DNA of 7,174 nt from an uncultured Selenomonas sp. (GCA_937915915.1 CALGGN010000179.1:1-7174); one strand, 5' to 3'. Shown: positions 1 through 6,489, counted from the stretch's first letter. The notes: generated by a model not told the origin, from the letters alone. Numbers and translations: made by a program.

Positions 1-12
1 CTCTTCCGATCT
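1..12. other. Untrimmed Illumina adapter end
   Basis: The first 12 bases, CTCTTCCGATCT, equal the 3' end of the common Illumina TruSeq adapter/primer. They sit exactly at the contig edge, where adapter read-through is expected. Genomic sequence therefore probably begins at base 13. The reading frame of the next gene stays open through these bases, but the residues they would encode are not biological. Confidence 0.9.
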
Positions 13-13
13 T

Positions 14-916
14 GTACACACACTGTACCTGCACCCGGAGATGATAGAGGATTTGGCTATGGCCGGTTGCACTAGGATTCAGTTGGGAATAGAAGCTGGC
101 ACGGAGCCAGTACTGAAAGCCTACGGCAAACAAACTACTCCGGAGGAAATTTTTTCGATAGTGGAAAAATGCCGGGATGCCGGGATTGCCCAAATTTACG
201 GCAATATTATTCTGGCTGGGGCCAATTTCAGCCGAGAAGTTTACGAGGCTGACAAAAAATTTGTGGAAAAACTCATAAGCCTAAGTCAAGGTACGGTGGA
301 GATTGGAGTGGTGACCTTTTGGCCTCTGCCAGAGACACCTATGACCAGAGAACCAGAAAAATACGGCTTAACTATACGGGACTACGATTTTGTCACCACT
401 GCCGGGGATTTTCCACAAACAGAAACGGCGGACATAGAGCGTTTTACCGTGGCCGAGATGCAAAAGGAGCTAGAGGCGGCCATTATAGAGCAAATGATGG
501 AAATGCTGGAGAATTGGGAAGTACCTACGGCTAGGGTTTTGGGGTGGTTTGCTAAATCACGTTACCGAGAGGGTTACGGTGGCTGGTTTTTGGTTTTGAG
601 CCGTAGTGAAATTCTGTATTCCTATTATGAGATGCTCTACTTAGGAGAGGGGCAGGACTCAAGCCAAGTGGCGGACATGGCCTCGGCGCACCCCCTGCGC
701 ATTGCCCCTCTGTACAAACATCTGACCACTCTCAAAGACGGTTCCCTGGAAGTTCGCGGTGCTAAGTTCACACGGGAAGAAGGGGAGATAGTAATACTCA
801 CGGCGGGAAAATTAAGTGTGGCGGAAATAGCAGAACGTACCGGGCAGACAATGGATAAAGTGCTGTCGGTACTAGAGCGGCTGGAGAAGCAGCATTTTAT
901 TGTCTATACGATTTGA
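14..916 (+). CDS. Radical SAM protein, C-terminal part (5' truncated)
   Basis: This is the back part of a radical SAM enzyme; its start and the CxxxCxxC iron-sulfur cluster motif lie outside the window. The frame is open to the left edge, and an ATG at 41 is internal: residues before it (LYLHPE) continue the domain. Supporting motifs are AGCTRIQLGIEAG, the usual G..(R)IQ.GIE.G strand of the SAM barrel, then the VLKAYGKQTT segment and a further barrel strand AQIYGNIILAG. The last 45 or so residues (LSVAEIAERTGQTMDKV) look like a small winged-helix segment. The layout fits the B12-binding/Elp3-MiaB type of radical SAM protein, but the N-terminal domain that would settle this is missing and the substrate is unknown. 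It ends with TGA 20 nt before the next gene, so the two are probably co-transcribed. Confidence 0.75.
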   Translation, partial: VHTLYLHPEMIEDLAMAGCTRIQLGIEAGTEPVLKAYGKQTTPEEIFSIVEKCRDAGIAQIYGNIILAGANFSREVYEADKKFVEKLISLSQGTVEIGVVTFWPLPETPMTREPEKYGLTIRDYDFVTTAGDFPQTETADIERFTVAEMQKELEAAIIEQMMEMLENWEVPTARVLGWFAKSRYREGYGGWFLVLSRSEILYSYYEMLYLGEGQDSSQVADMASAHPLRIAPLYKHLTTLKDGSLEVRGAKFTREEGEIVILTAGKLSVAEIAERTGQTMDKVLSVLERLEKQHFIVYTI

Positions 917-921
917 AATGT

Positions 922-928
922 GAGGAGG
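922..928 (+). promoter_or_regulatory. Ribosome binding site deciding a GTG start
   Basis: GAGGAGG lies 7 nt upstream of the GTG at 936. This is an almost ideal Shine-Dalgarno sequence at normal spacing and supports GTG as the start of the GTPase. Confidence 0.85.
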
Positions 929-935
929 TATTTTC

Positions 936-2669
936 GTGAATGAACTTAAAGATTATCGCAGCCTGTTGAAAGACAAGGCACAAGCAGCAGAGCCGTTATT
1001 TGCCAAATATCCGAAAATTTTGCCCGATGAGGTTAATCTCTTTCGGGAAATAAACAGCACCAAGGTGGAAAACACTCAGCCGGAGATTATGGTTTATGGT
1101 ATTTATAATGCCGGGAAAAGCAGCATCTTAAATGAGCTTATAGGCAAGGACTTGGCAACGGTTCGGGATGTGCCGGAAACAGATAAAGTGACTTACTACG
1201 AGTGGCAGGGTTATAAACTTGCCGATACTCCGGGAGTTTCTGCTCCCATCGAGCACGAGAACGTCACGGAAAAGCACTTGAAGAAGGCTGACATTGTCCT
1301 TTTTGTCATGAGTACAACCGGTTCTTCGGAAAAGCAGGACAATTACGATCGCATGAAGATGATTGCCGATGCGGGGAAGAAAATAATCATCGTCCTCAAT
1401 GATAAAAACGGCGACATGGGCACGAATGAAGAGGCCATTCGCCAAATTAAGCAAAAGGTGGATACGAACCTGCGCAACACCGGCATCAAAGGCGTGGATG
1501 GCAAATACTGCATCGTTACGGTGAACGCCCTGCGTGCCCACCAAGGCCGCCTGAAGGATAAACCCCGCTTGATAGAAATGAGCGGTATGGAGGAACTGAA
1601 GGAAGTTATCCTGACAGAACTCAAAAAAACATCTTCCTTTGACGTGCTAAAGAGTGCTATAGCTCAAATGGAGAAAATCCTTGCTGATTTCATCCAAAAA
1701 CTGCAGGAGGAGGAAAACTCAGCTCTGCTGAAAAAGATGAATCAAGTATTAGAAACCTTTGACCGGGAGAAGATAAACATCAGACGGCAGATAAATCTCT
1801 ATATTGATCTACAAACTGACCAGCTAGCCTCCACCCTGCCCCAGGTTATTTGGGATAACAGCGATAAAAAAGATGAGTTAAACGCCGTCATGGGTAGGGA
1901 AATAGAGGCTCTTGGCGAAAAGGTACAACAGGAAGTGGCGCAGCAGGTAGCTGATGTGGTGGCCATTCTGTCCATGGAAATGAAATCCTTTACGGAAATC
2001 AAGGTGGATAGCCACGGGGAGGATGCGGAAAGCCTCAAAAATATTTTGAAGAACTTAGACCAGGTAAACAGGGATATAAAGGAGCAAACATCCCTAATTT
2101 CCGGAAGCGCGACGGAAATTGGCGCCAATGGAATCCTCGCCACCGCTGGGGCGGTAGATGTTGCCACCGGCATAATCACGGAAGGCGGCAAGGCCGTGTT
2201 GGGGAACTTAGCAAAAACTGCCGTGGGCAAATATATTGCAAAAACGGCAGCGGGTAAGCTCATTGGTTCCATTGGGGGGGTGGTAGTTCCCGTCATTGGC
2301 CCGGTCATTACTATCGCCAGTGTGTTGGGAACTCTTAAGGATTTGTTAGGTAGCAACAAGGAATACGAGCAAACAATGGCGCGCATAGAAGCGCAAAATG
2401 CCGCTGAGCGGCAAAGGGTGGCGGCGGCCGTTCAAGCCCGGCAGGAACTTAATCAAAAATGTCTTTATCTGGCCGATAAACTGGCCACCGAATTAAAAGC
2501 AGATGCACACAAGGCCGTAAACGAAAGCCTAAGCATTTATGAAACCCCTTTCCGCACTGAGCTAGCTGAACGCCGAAAACAGGGAGCGCAAATTATCGCC
2601 GATGTGGATAAATTGCGCGCGCTTAAAGATGAGTACGATTTACTTCGTATTGAATTAGGTGGACGTTAA
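936..2669 (+). CDS. LeoA-like dynamin-related GTPase
   Basis: Large GTPase of 577 residues starting at GTG. The GTPase domain covers about residues 48-235. It has G1/P-loop GIYNAGKS (55-62), G3 DTPG (97-100) and a G4-like LNDKNGD (154-160) in place of canonical NKxD. A long charged helical region follows (about 235-390), then a Gly/Ala/Val-rich hydrophobic stretch (about 391-470, with VVVPVIGPVITIASVLG), then a C-terminal helical region with Ala/Arg/Glu heptads (475-577). P-loop domain, helical stalk and hydrophobic tip is the architecture of bacterial dynamin-like proteins; the GxYNAGKS loop and the length resemble LeoA (about 64 kDa in enterotoxigenic E. coli). LeoA-type proteins act at membranes, and with LeoBC they form the Eleos anti-phage system. 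No LeoBC gene is seen here, so a defence role is inference; a generic membrane GTPase is the alternative. A G7 run at 2274-2280 is a possible slippage site. Confidence 0.75.
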   Translation: MNELKDYRSLLKDKAQAAEPLFAKYPKILPDEVNLFREINSTKVENTQPEIMVYGIYNAGKSSILNELIGKDLATVRDVPETDKVTYYEWQGYKLADTPGVSAPIEHENVTEKHLKKADIVLFVMSTTGSSEKQDNYDRMKMIADAGKKIIIVLNDKNGDMGTNEEAIRQIKQKVDTNLRNTGIKGVDGKYCIVTVNALRAHQGRLKDKPRLIEMSGMEELKEVILTELKKTSSFDVLKSAIAQMEKILADFIQKLQEEENSALLKKMNQVLETFDREKINIRRQINLYIDLQTDQLASTLPQVIWDNSDKKDELNAVMGREIEALGEKVQQEVAQQVADVVAILSMEMKSFTEIKVDSHGEDAESLKNILKNLDQVNRDIKEQTSLISGSATEIGANGILATAGAVDVATGIITEGGKAVLGNLAKTAVGKYIAKTAAGKLIGSIGGVVVPVIGPVITIASVLGTLKDLLGSNKEYEQTMARIEAQNAAERQRVAAAVQARQELNQKCLYLADKLATELKADAHKAVNESLSIYETPFRTELAERRKQGAQIIADVDKLRALKDEYDLLRIELGGR

Positions 2670-2683
2670 GAAAAATAATCACC

Positions 2684-4351
2684 TCATTTTATGCCGAGCT
2701 TCTCCAAAAGCTCGGCATCTTTTATCTCCTCCGTATCCTTAAAAAACGCCACTTGCAAATAAGCATTCGCCCGCGAACATCCCACATAAAAAATCCGCCG
2801 AGCCAGTTCATCGTCAATTTCGCTAAAGCGAAAATCCACAATCAAAACCACTTGCGCCTCCAATCCCTTGAATTTTCGGATGGAAGTAAACCACACCTTG
2901 TTCGGCTCCCTTTTTTCGGAGAGTGGAATTCCGGCAAGCGCGGCAACGTCGTGAAGCGGGTTTGTCTCTGTGCGATGGATGCTGAGGATGGCGATGTCCT
3001 CAACCTTAAGGCCGTTTTTCATCATATCCTTGACGAAGTTGGCAGCGATGGTTTGCAGTTCCTTCCCATTCGTATAGACAAAACTTTTCGGCTTGTTGCC
3101 GTGGATATCGTTGACATAGCTTTCCTCCCGTACCGGCACCAAACCACTGATCAGCCGCGCAATCTCCGACGTGTTGCGGCAGTTCCGATAAAGCACCAAA
3201 CGGCAGTCGGCGTGTTCGTCGATCCACTTGGAGGGCTATTTTTTCATGATGGCTTGGTTGCGGTCATAGAAGGTATAGAAAACGCCGCCGGAGATTTCCA
3301 TGAGATAGGACAGATGTTCCAGGAGCGTATCGGAGAGGTCTTGCGCCTCATCCACGATGATATTGGGATACGGCCAAAGGCTGTCGTCATATTCAGAATC
3401 AAGATATTCTTCAAAGGTGGCCACGATTTTCTCAATGGAAATGTCCTCTCGTCCCAGGATTTCCTGTCCAAGGGTACGGACATTGTGGAAGGTGATATTC
3501 TCGTCTTTTGGATAGGCTTTTCGCAAGGATTCCAACAGAAATTCATTAAAGCAAAGGTACAGCGTTTTCTTCCCCAAGCGGGAGAGAATCCGAGCCTTTT
3601 CCACGGCGAGAAGGGTTTTTCCTGTGCCTGCCGGACCGTGTATGGCGGCAGTGGGCTGTTCTCCTAAAAATTCCAGGATAGCCGATTGCTGATTCGTCAT
3701 GCGGACATAATGTTCGCTGTTCTCCCTGATGATGCTGCTGATTGCCGGAGCTATGCGGAAACTGGGCATGAGAGTATCTATCACTTGATTGAACTGAGCC
3801 GTGGACAGTTCTGTCTTTCCGGCATTCAGATTTTCCTTCCAGAAAGCAAATACCCTCTTGAGTCCTTCTTCGGGATGGTCCAAATTGGTTTCGTCAAGCA
3901 ATATGGAAGACGAGGCCGATGGCGGCAGGGGAAGTTTTCTGTCCAGCACCACGGAGGTGAACCAAGCCGCTCGACCGACGATGGGGCGCACAGGCAGATT
4001 CGGCAATCTTTGTCGGAGCAGATTGACGATGTGGTGCTGGCTTTCTGCAGCCTGCCCCAGGGGGTCAATGACTTTTTCTTCTCCCGTGCGGCGATTGATC
4101 TGTATCCAGTTGCCTTCACGGTAGGCAATCCCTCCGGCTTTGACTTCAATGGCAAGGATGCCGAGTGTCGGGTGCAGGATAACAAAATCTGCTTCTCCTT
4201 CACTTCGACGTTGCTTTTCATTTCCGAGCCATACAAAGGAATGGAATACGGTGTATTGGTCGGAAAGCCCTTGCCGTAAGGCATCATAAACGATCTGCTC
4301 GCCATCGCTGCCGTGGAAGTTCTTGTCAATGGTGGGGTAGAATTTTGCCAT
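2684..4351 (-). pseudogene. NERD-domain UvrD-type (SF1) helicase, broken by an in-frame amber codon
   Basis: Reads as one 555-residue protein if the TAG at 3236-3238 (codon 372) is bridged; frame is the same on both sides. Residues about 13-115 are a NERD (nuclease-related) domain with GEADFVI (52-58) and IEVK (68-71), the acidic residue/Lys signature of PD-(D/E)XK-like nucleases. SF1 helicase motifs follow: I GPAGTGKT (239-246), II VDEAQD (333-338), III FYDRNQ (361-366), then the stop. Motif IV LYRNCRNT (387-394), V TSIRKFKGLEA, and VI FYVGCSRA lie after it. The 12 bridged codons before LVLYRN read sensibly (SKWIDEHADC), so nothing else appears lost. A CAG-to-TAG or GAG-to-TAG change would explain it; sequencing error is the alternative. 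ATG 4349-4351 follows GAGGA overlapping the upstream stop. Proteins of this architecture occur in DNA repair, mobile elements and phage defence; the substrate is unknown. Confidence 0.85.
2691..2723 (+). terminator. Hairpin after the GTPase gene, possible intrinsic terminator
   Basis: A perfect 10-bp inverted repeat, ATGCCGAGCT and AGCTCGGCAT, with an 8-nt loop, is followed by CTTTTAT. It begins 21 nt after the GTPase stop, where a rho-independent terminator is expected; the T-tract is short (four T). The same bases encode the last residues (DAELLEKLGI) of the convergent helicase gene. In the minus direction the T-run (TTATTTTT) comes only about 14 nt after the stem, so termination that way is less convincing. 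Confidence 0.55.
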
Positions 4352-4360
4352 ATAGCACCA

Positions 4361-4365
4361 TCCTC
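4361..4365 (-). promoter_or_regulatory. Ribosome binding site overlapping the upstream stop codon
   Basis: On the minus strand GAGGA overlaps the TGA stop (4366-4364) of the polymerase gene and lies 9 nt before the helicase ATG. This supports the chosen helicase start and translational coupling of the two genes. Confidence 0.7.
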
Positions 4366-4486
4366 AAATAATGTTAATGTTCTGTATGTCAATTATGTCG
4401 CTGATATGAATGATAGTTTCATTTTGAAGAATCAATAAACGTCCTTGTTCATCAATCTTCTTGACGGGGCCTGTGACAGTCACATA

Positions 4487-4588
4487 GCCGTCAACGCCAG
4501 CCAATCGGACTGCGCCCCTTGGGCTTGCCTCTTGGGGCGTTTTGACATGGGCGTCATTAACGGCGGTGAACCGTCGATGACGCTCCAA
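4487..4588. repeat. 102-bp in-frame insertion with two hairpins
   Basis: YolD-like proteins normally read about KSGG(A/S)YVTVTG without a break. Here 34 residues (LERHRRFTAV ... LAGVDG) stand between GGA and YVTVTG, so this stretch is inferred to be an insertion. It holds a 7-bp inverted repeat, GCGTCAT (4551-4557) and ATGACGC (4577-4583), enclosing a small hairpin CGGT-GA-ACCG (4564-4573). A second inverted repeat is CGCCCC (4513-4518) and GGGGCG (4534-4539). The length is a multiple of three, so the reading frame is kept. The exact ends are estimated from protein alignment in memory. Confidence 0.6.
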
Positions 4589-4640
4589 GGCTCCGCCGCT
4601 TTTCTTTTCATCCGGCTGGAAATAAGTAACGGTCACTTCC

Positions 4641-4700
4641 AACGCGCAAGGATGCGCTAGTGCGGGCGCAGGAGCGTGATGCGACTGCTTTGCGCCCGCC
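4641..4700 (+). repeat. 60-bp palindromic element, inverted copy (copy C)
   Basis: This matches the reverse complement of the unit at 5592-5651 at 53 of 60 positions. Six of the seven differences are compensatory pairs. Stem 1 is GCGC-AAGGAT-GCGC (4644-4657) where the relative has GGCC-AAGGAT-GGCC. Stem 2 is GCGGGCGCA (4662-4670) with TGCGCCCGC (4691-4699), with one G-C pair swapped to C-G. The 20-nt loop 4671-4690 is identical to the relative. On the coding strand it adds about 20 in-frame residues (AGAKQSHHAPAPALAHPCA) inside the YolD domain, between KEQP and LEVTVTYF. Confidence 0.85.
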
Positions 4701-5531
4701 GGTTGTTCCTTGATGTGTGCCTGAATTATTTGCAATTTCCCGTCAATAACGGCCTTTTCATCCTCGGAAAGTTCCAGATGTTCCTCTGTCAGCCGTGCGG
4801 TTTCCCAGATTGCTGCATCGTGGCCTACCATGGTAGCGAAGGGAGAGAACTGTGCGGCGCGTTTCTCGCTGATGACGTGGTTGGCGGTGACTGTCACCCG
4901 CCGTACCAATAAGTCCGGCCGTGTGATGCGTTCGTAGAGATCCACCATGGCATCCAATATGAGCTTGGAGGAAGATGTGTACTTGCCGAGGTTCGAGGAG
5001 CCGTGCGCAGGTTTCGGCACGGTTCGCCCGTAGTGGTCAACATGGACGCTGCCTCGATAACCTTTCTGCATGTTCTCAATATCGTAGCCGATGTCCAGCA
5101 CTATCTGGTCGGTGACCAAGCCTTTCTCCACAAGGTCAAGGACGAGGAGATCCGTCATCTCCCAGACGATGAGCCGCGCCTTTTCGTGGGAGTAGGGGCT
5201 TTGCAGGATTTGTCCGGAACCGAGGCTGTTGGACGTAGGGCGATATTCCTTGATTGCTTTCATGGTGCAGGGTTCCCAGCCCCAGGCATGGTCAATGAGC
5301 AGTTCGGCGTTGACGCCGAAGAGTTTGTAGAGCAGTTCCTCGTTGTAAAAGTCCTGCGGTTTGCCGATGGAGCAACGGGCAATATCTCCCATGGTCTTGA
5401 GTCCGTAAGCTTGGAGCTTCTTGGCGTAGCCTTTTCCTATCCGCCAGAAGTCCGTGAGGGGCGTATGCGTCCAAAGTTGGCGGCGGTAGCTCATTTCATC
5501 CAGCTCCGCAATGCGAACGCCGTCCTTGTCG

Positions 5532-5651
5532 GGCGGGGGCAAAATCGGCGCATCCTGCGCCTGCCCCCGCACTAGGCCATCCTTGGCCGTCGGCGGGGGC
5601 AAAGCAGTCGCATCACGCTCCTGCCCCCGCACTAGGCCATCCTTGGCCGTC
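5532..5651 (-). repeat. Two tandem copies of the 60-bp palindromic element
   Basis: Units are 5532-5591 and 5592-5651, with an exact 60-bp period. They differ at 7 positions, all in the central loop; the outer parts are identical. In the coding (minus) direction each has GGCC-AAGGAT-GGCC followed by GCGGGGGCA, a roughly 20-nt loop, and TGCCCCCGC. The encoded repeats are TAKDGLVRGQERDATALPPP and TAKDGLVRGQAQDAPILPPP. They sit between IPA and DKDGVRIAEL of the polymerase, where homologues read IPADKDG, so 40 residues were added in frame. The element end AAGGATGGC resembles the adjacent host sequence AAGGACGGC, which may mark a preferred target. This is not a CRISPR array: units are directly abutting and coding. 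Confidence 0.9.
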
Positions 5652-6202
5652 GCGGGTATTTTCTTTGCCACGATGTCCATGGCGATTTTGGCGAGGTAGA
5701 GATTCGTGCCAATGCCCGCCGTGGCGGTGATGCCCGTTTCCTTCAGCACATCCCGGATCATCTGCAGGGCAAGGTCGTGGGCTGTCATGCGGTAGGTGGC
5801 GAGGTAAGGGGTCACGTCCATGAATACCTCATCAATGCTGTAGGAATGGATGTCCTCCGGGGCGATATACCGCAGATAGATGGCATATATGCGGGTGCTA
5901 TAATCCATGTAGAGAGCCATGCGGGGCTTGGCCACGATGTAGGAGAGGGCAAGGGAGGGATTGGCCGCAAGTTCCGTTGCATCGCAGGACTCGCCAATCA
6001 GTTTGCACTGTGGAGCCTTTCCTTTGCGGCGCAGATTGGCTTCTTTGACTTTCTGCACCACCTCGAAGAGCCGCGCCCTGCCGGGGAGACCGTAGGACTT
6101 GATGGCAGGAGTGGCGGCAAGGCAGATGGTTTTAGTGGTACGGCTTTCGTCTGCCACAACGAGATTCGTGGTGAGTGGGTCAAGCCCCCGCTCCACGCAC
6201 TC

Positions 6203-6252
6203 CCCCACAAGGGATGTGAGCCTCTAAGGGCTGAAGCCCTAAGAGGCTCAGC
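6203..6252. repeat. 50-bp palindromic insertion that breaks the polymerase frame
   Basis: On the coding strand GCCTCCGTT should be followed directly by GAGTGCGTGG to give ASVECVERG, as in Y-family polymerases. Instead 50 bases intervene. They hold an inverted repeat at 6218-6249 with 15-nt arms, a 2-nt loop and one T-T mismatch (GAGCCTCT/AGAGGCTC and AGGGCT/AGCCCT). A small CCC...GGG hairpin follows. Because 50 is not a multiple of three, the downstream frame is lost. No convincing target duplication is visible. The boundaries may shift by one base because a G is shared. Confidence 0.85.
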
Positions 6253-6313
6253 AACGGAGGCGTAGAAGGATTTGAGGTCGATGGCGATGTAGGATTTTGA
6301 CCGCATAGGTGTG

Positions 6314-6324
6314 CCCCCCTTCCT
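6314..6324 (-). promoter_or_regulatory. Ribosome binding site of the polymerase gene
   Basis: On the minus strand AGGAAGGGGGG ends 7 nt before the ATG at 6306. This supports 6306 as the authentic start and argues against the downstream GTG at 6208 as the original one. Confidence 0.75.
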
Positions 6325-6368
6325 ACGATGTTATCTGTGGATATATTCTCCAAAGACTGCCGTTTTTC

Positions 6369-6438
6369 CTGTCTTGACAGCCTCGGGACAAATGCCGTCC
6401 TGCCCAGGCAGGATTTCCCCGTCTCACGGCGAAATCCT
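6369..6438. repeat. Cluster of hairpins in the divergent spacer
   Basis: The spacer 6307-6495 between the divergent genes contains three small inverted repeats: CTGTC-TT-GACAG (6369-6380), TCCTGCC-CA-GGCAGGA (6398-6413), and AGGATTTC (6410-6417) with GAAATCCT (6431-6438), extended inward by CCG/CGG around TCTCA across one C-C mismatch. The last two share bases 6410-6413 and so cannot form fully together. They could be another REP-like cluster or a regulatory leader for the downstream small gene. No convincing -35/-10 pair was found on either strand of the spacer, although promoters for both genes are expected here. Confidence 0.5.
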
Positions 6439-6483
6439 ACAGGGAGGTTTGGTTTTGCCGTGAAACTTTGGTATTGCTGGATT

Positions 6484-6489
6484 GGAGGG
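6484..6489 (+). promoter_or_regulatory. Ribosome binding site deciding a GTG start
   Basis: GGAGGG lies 6 nt before the GTG at 6496, selecting that codon over the upstream ATG at 6328 in the same frame. The residues before 6496 come from the hairpin spacer and do not belong to the protein family. Confidence 0.8.

Larger units (their letters stand above)
4364..6306 (-). pseudogene. Y-family translesion DNA polymerase fused to a YolD-like domain, frameshifted
   Basis: The ATG at 6306 has a good ribosome site and opens MRSKSYIAIDLKSFYASV, the Y-family palm start with the first catalytic Asp (D10). A 50-bp insertion (6203-6252) then shifts the frame; removing it gives ECVERGLDPL and one continuous frame of about 630 residues. 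SYSIDEVFMDVT carries the second catalytic pair, DE (about 142-143), and WRIGKGYAKKLQAYGL is the helix-hairpin-helix thumb. The little-finger domain ends near VRRVTVTANHVISE. From KRAAQFSPFA (about 465) the protein matches YolD-like proteins (DAAIWETARLTEE, VTVTYFQPDEKKSGG, YVTVTGPVKKIDEQGRLLIL). Three in-frame insertions (two tandem 20-residue repeats, one inverted 20-residue copy, one of 34 residues) lengthen it; without them it is about 536 residues. A GTG at 6208 could restart translation, but that product lacks D10 and is unlikely to polymerise. It leads the operon with the helicase. Confidence 0.85.

Noticed and set aside
319..534. Small plus-strand open frame inside the radical SAM gene
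   Set aside because: It is an out-of-frame shadow with no ribosome site and no family resemblance.
2274..2280. G7 tract in the GTPase as a phase-variation switch
   Set aside because: The frame is intact and a single run of seven G is weak evidence; recorded only as a possible slippage site.
2753..4279. Long open frames on the plus strand (2753-3667 and 3686-4279)
   Set aside because: They are antisense to the helicase, share one frame as mirror-codon shadows, and show no recognisable domain, whereas the minus strand carries all SF1 and NERD motifs.
5532..5651. CRISPR-like repeat
   Set aside because: Only two directly abutting 60-bp units, no spacers, in-frame coding, and no cas genes.
5003..6265. 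Plus-strand open frames 5003-5575 and 5777-6265
   Set aside because: They are antisense to clear polymerase motifs and resemble no family.
6331..6346. DnaA-box-like TTATCTGTGG/ATATCCACA
   Set aside because: A single near match with one mismatch, and no cluster or origin context.
6374..6379. TTGACA as a -35 box for the NIF3-like gene
   Set aside because: No -10 sequence lies 15-19 bases downstream, and the bases are part of the CTGTC/GACAG hairpin.
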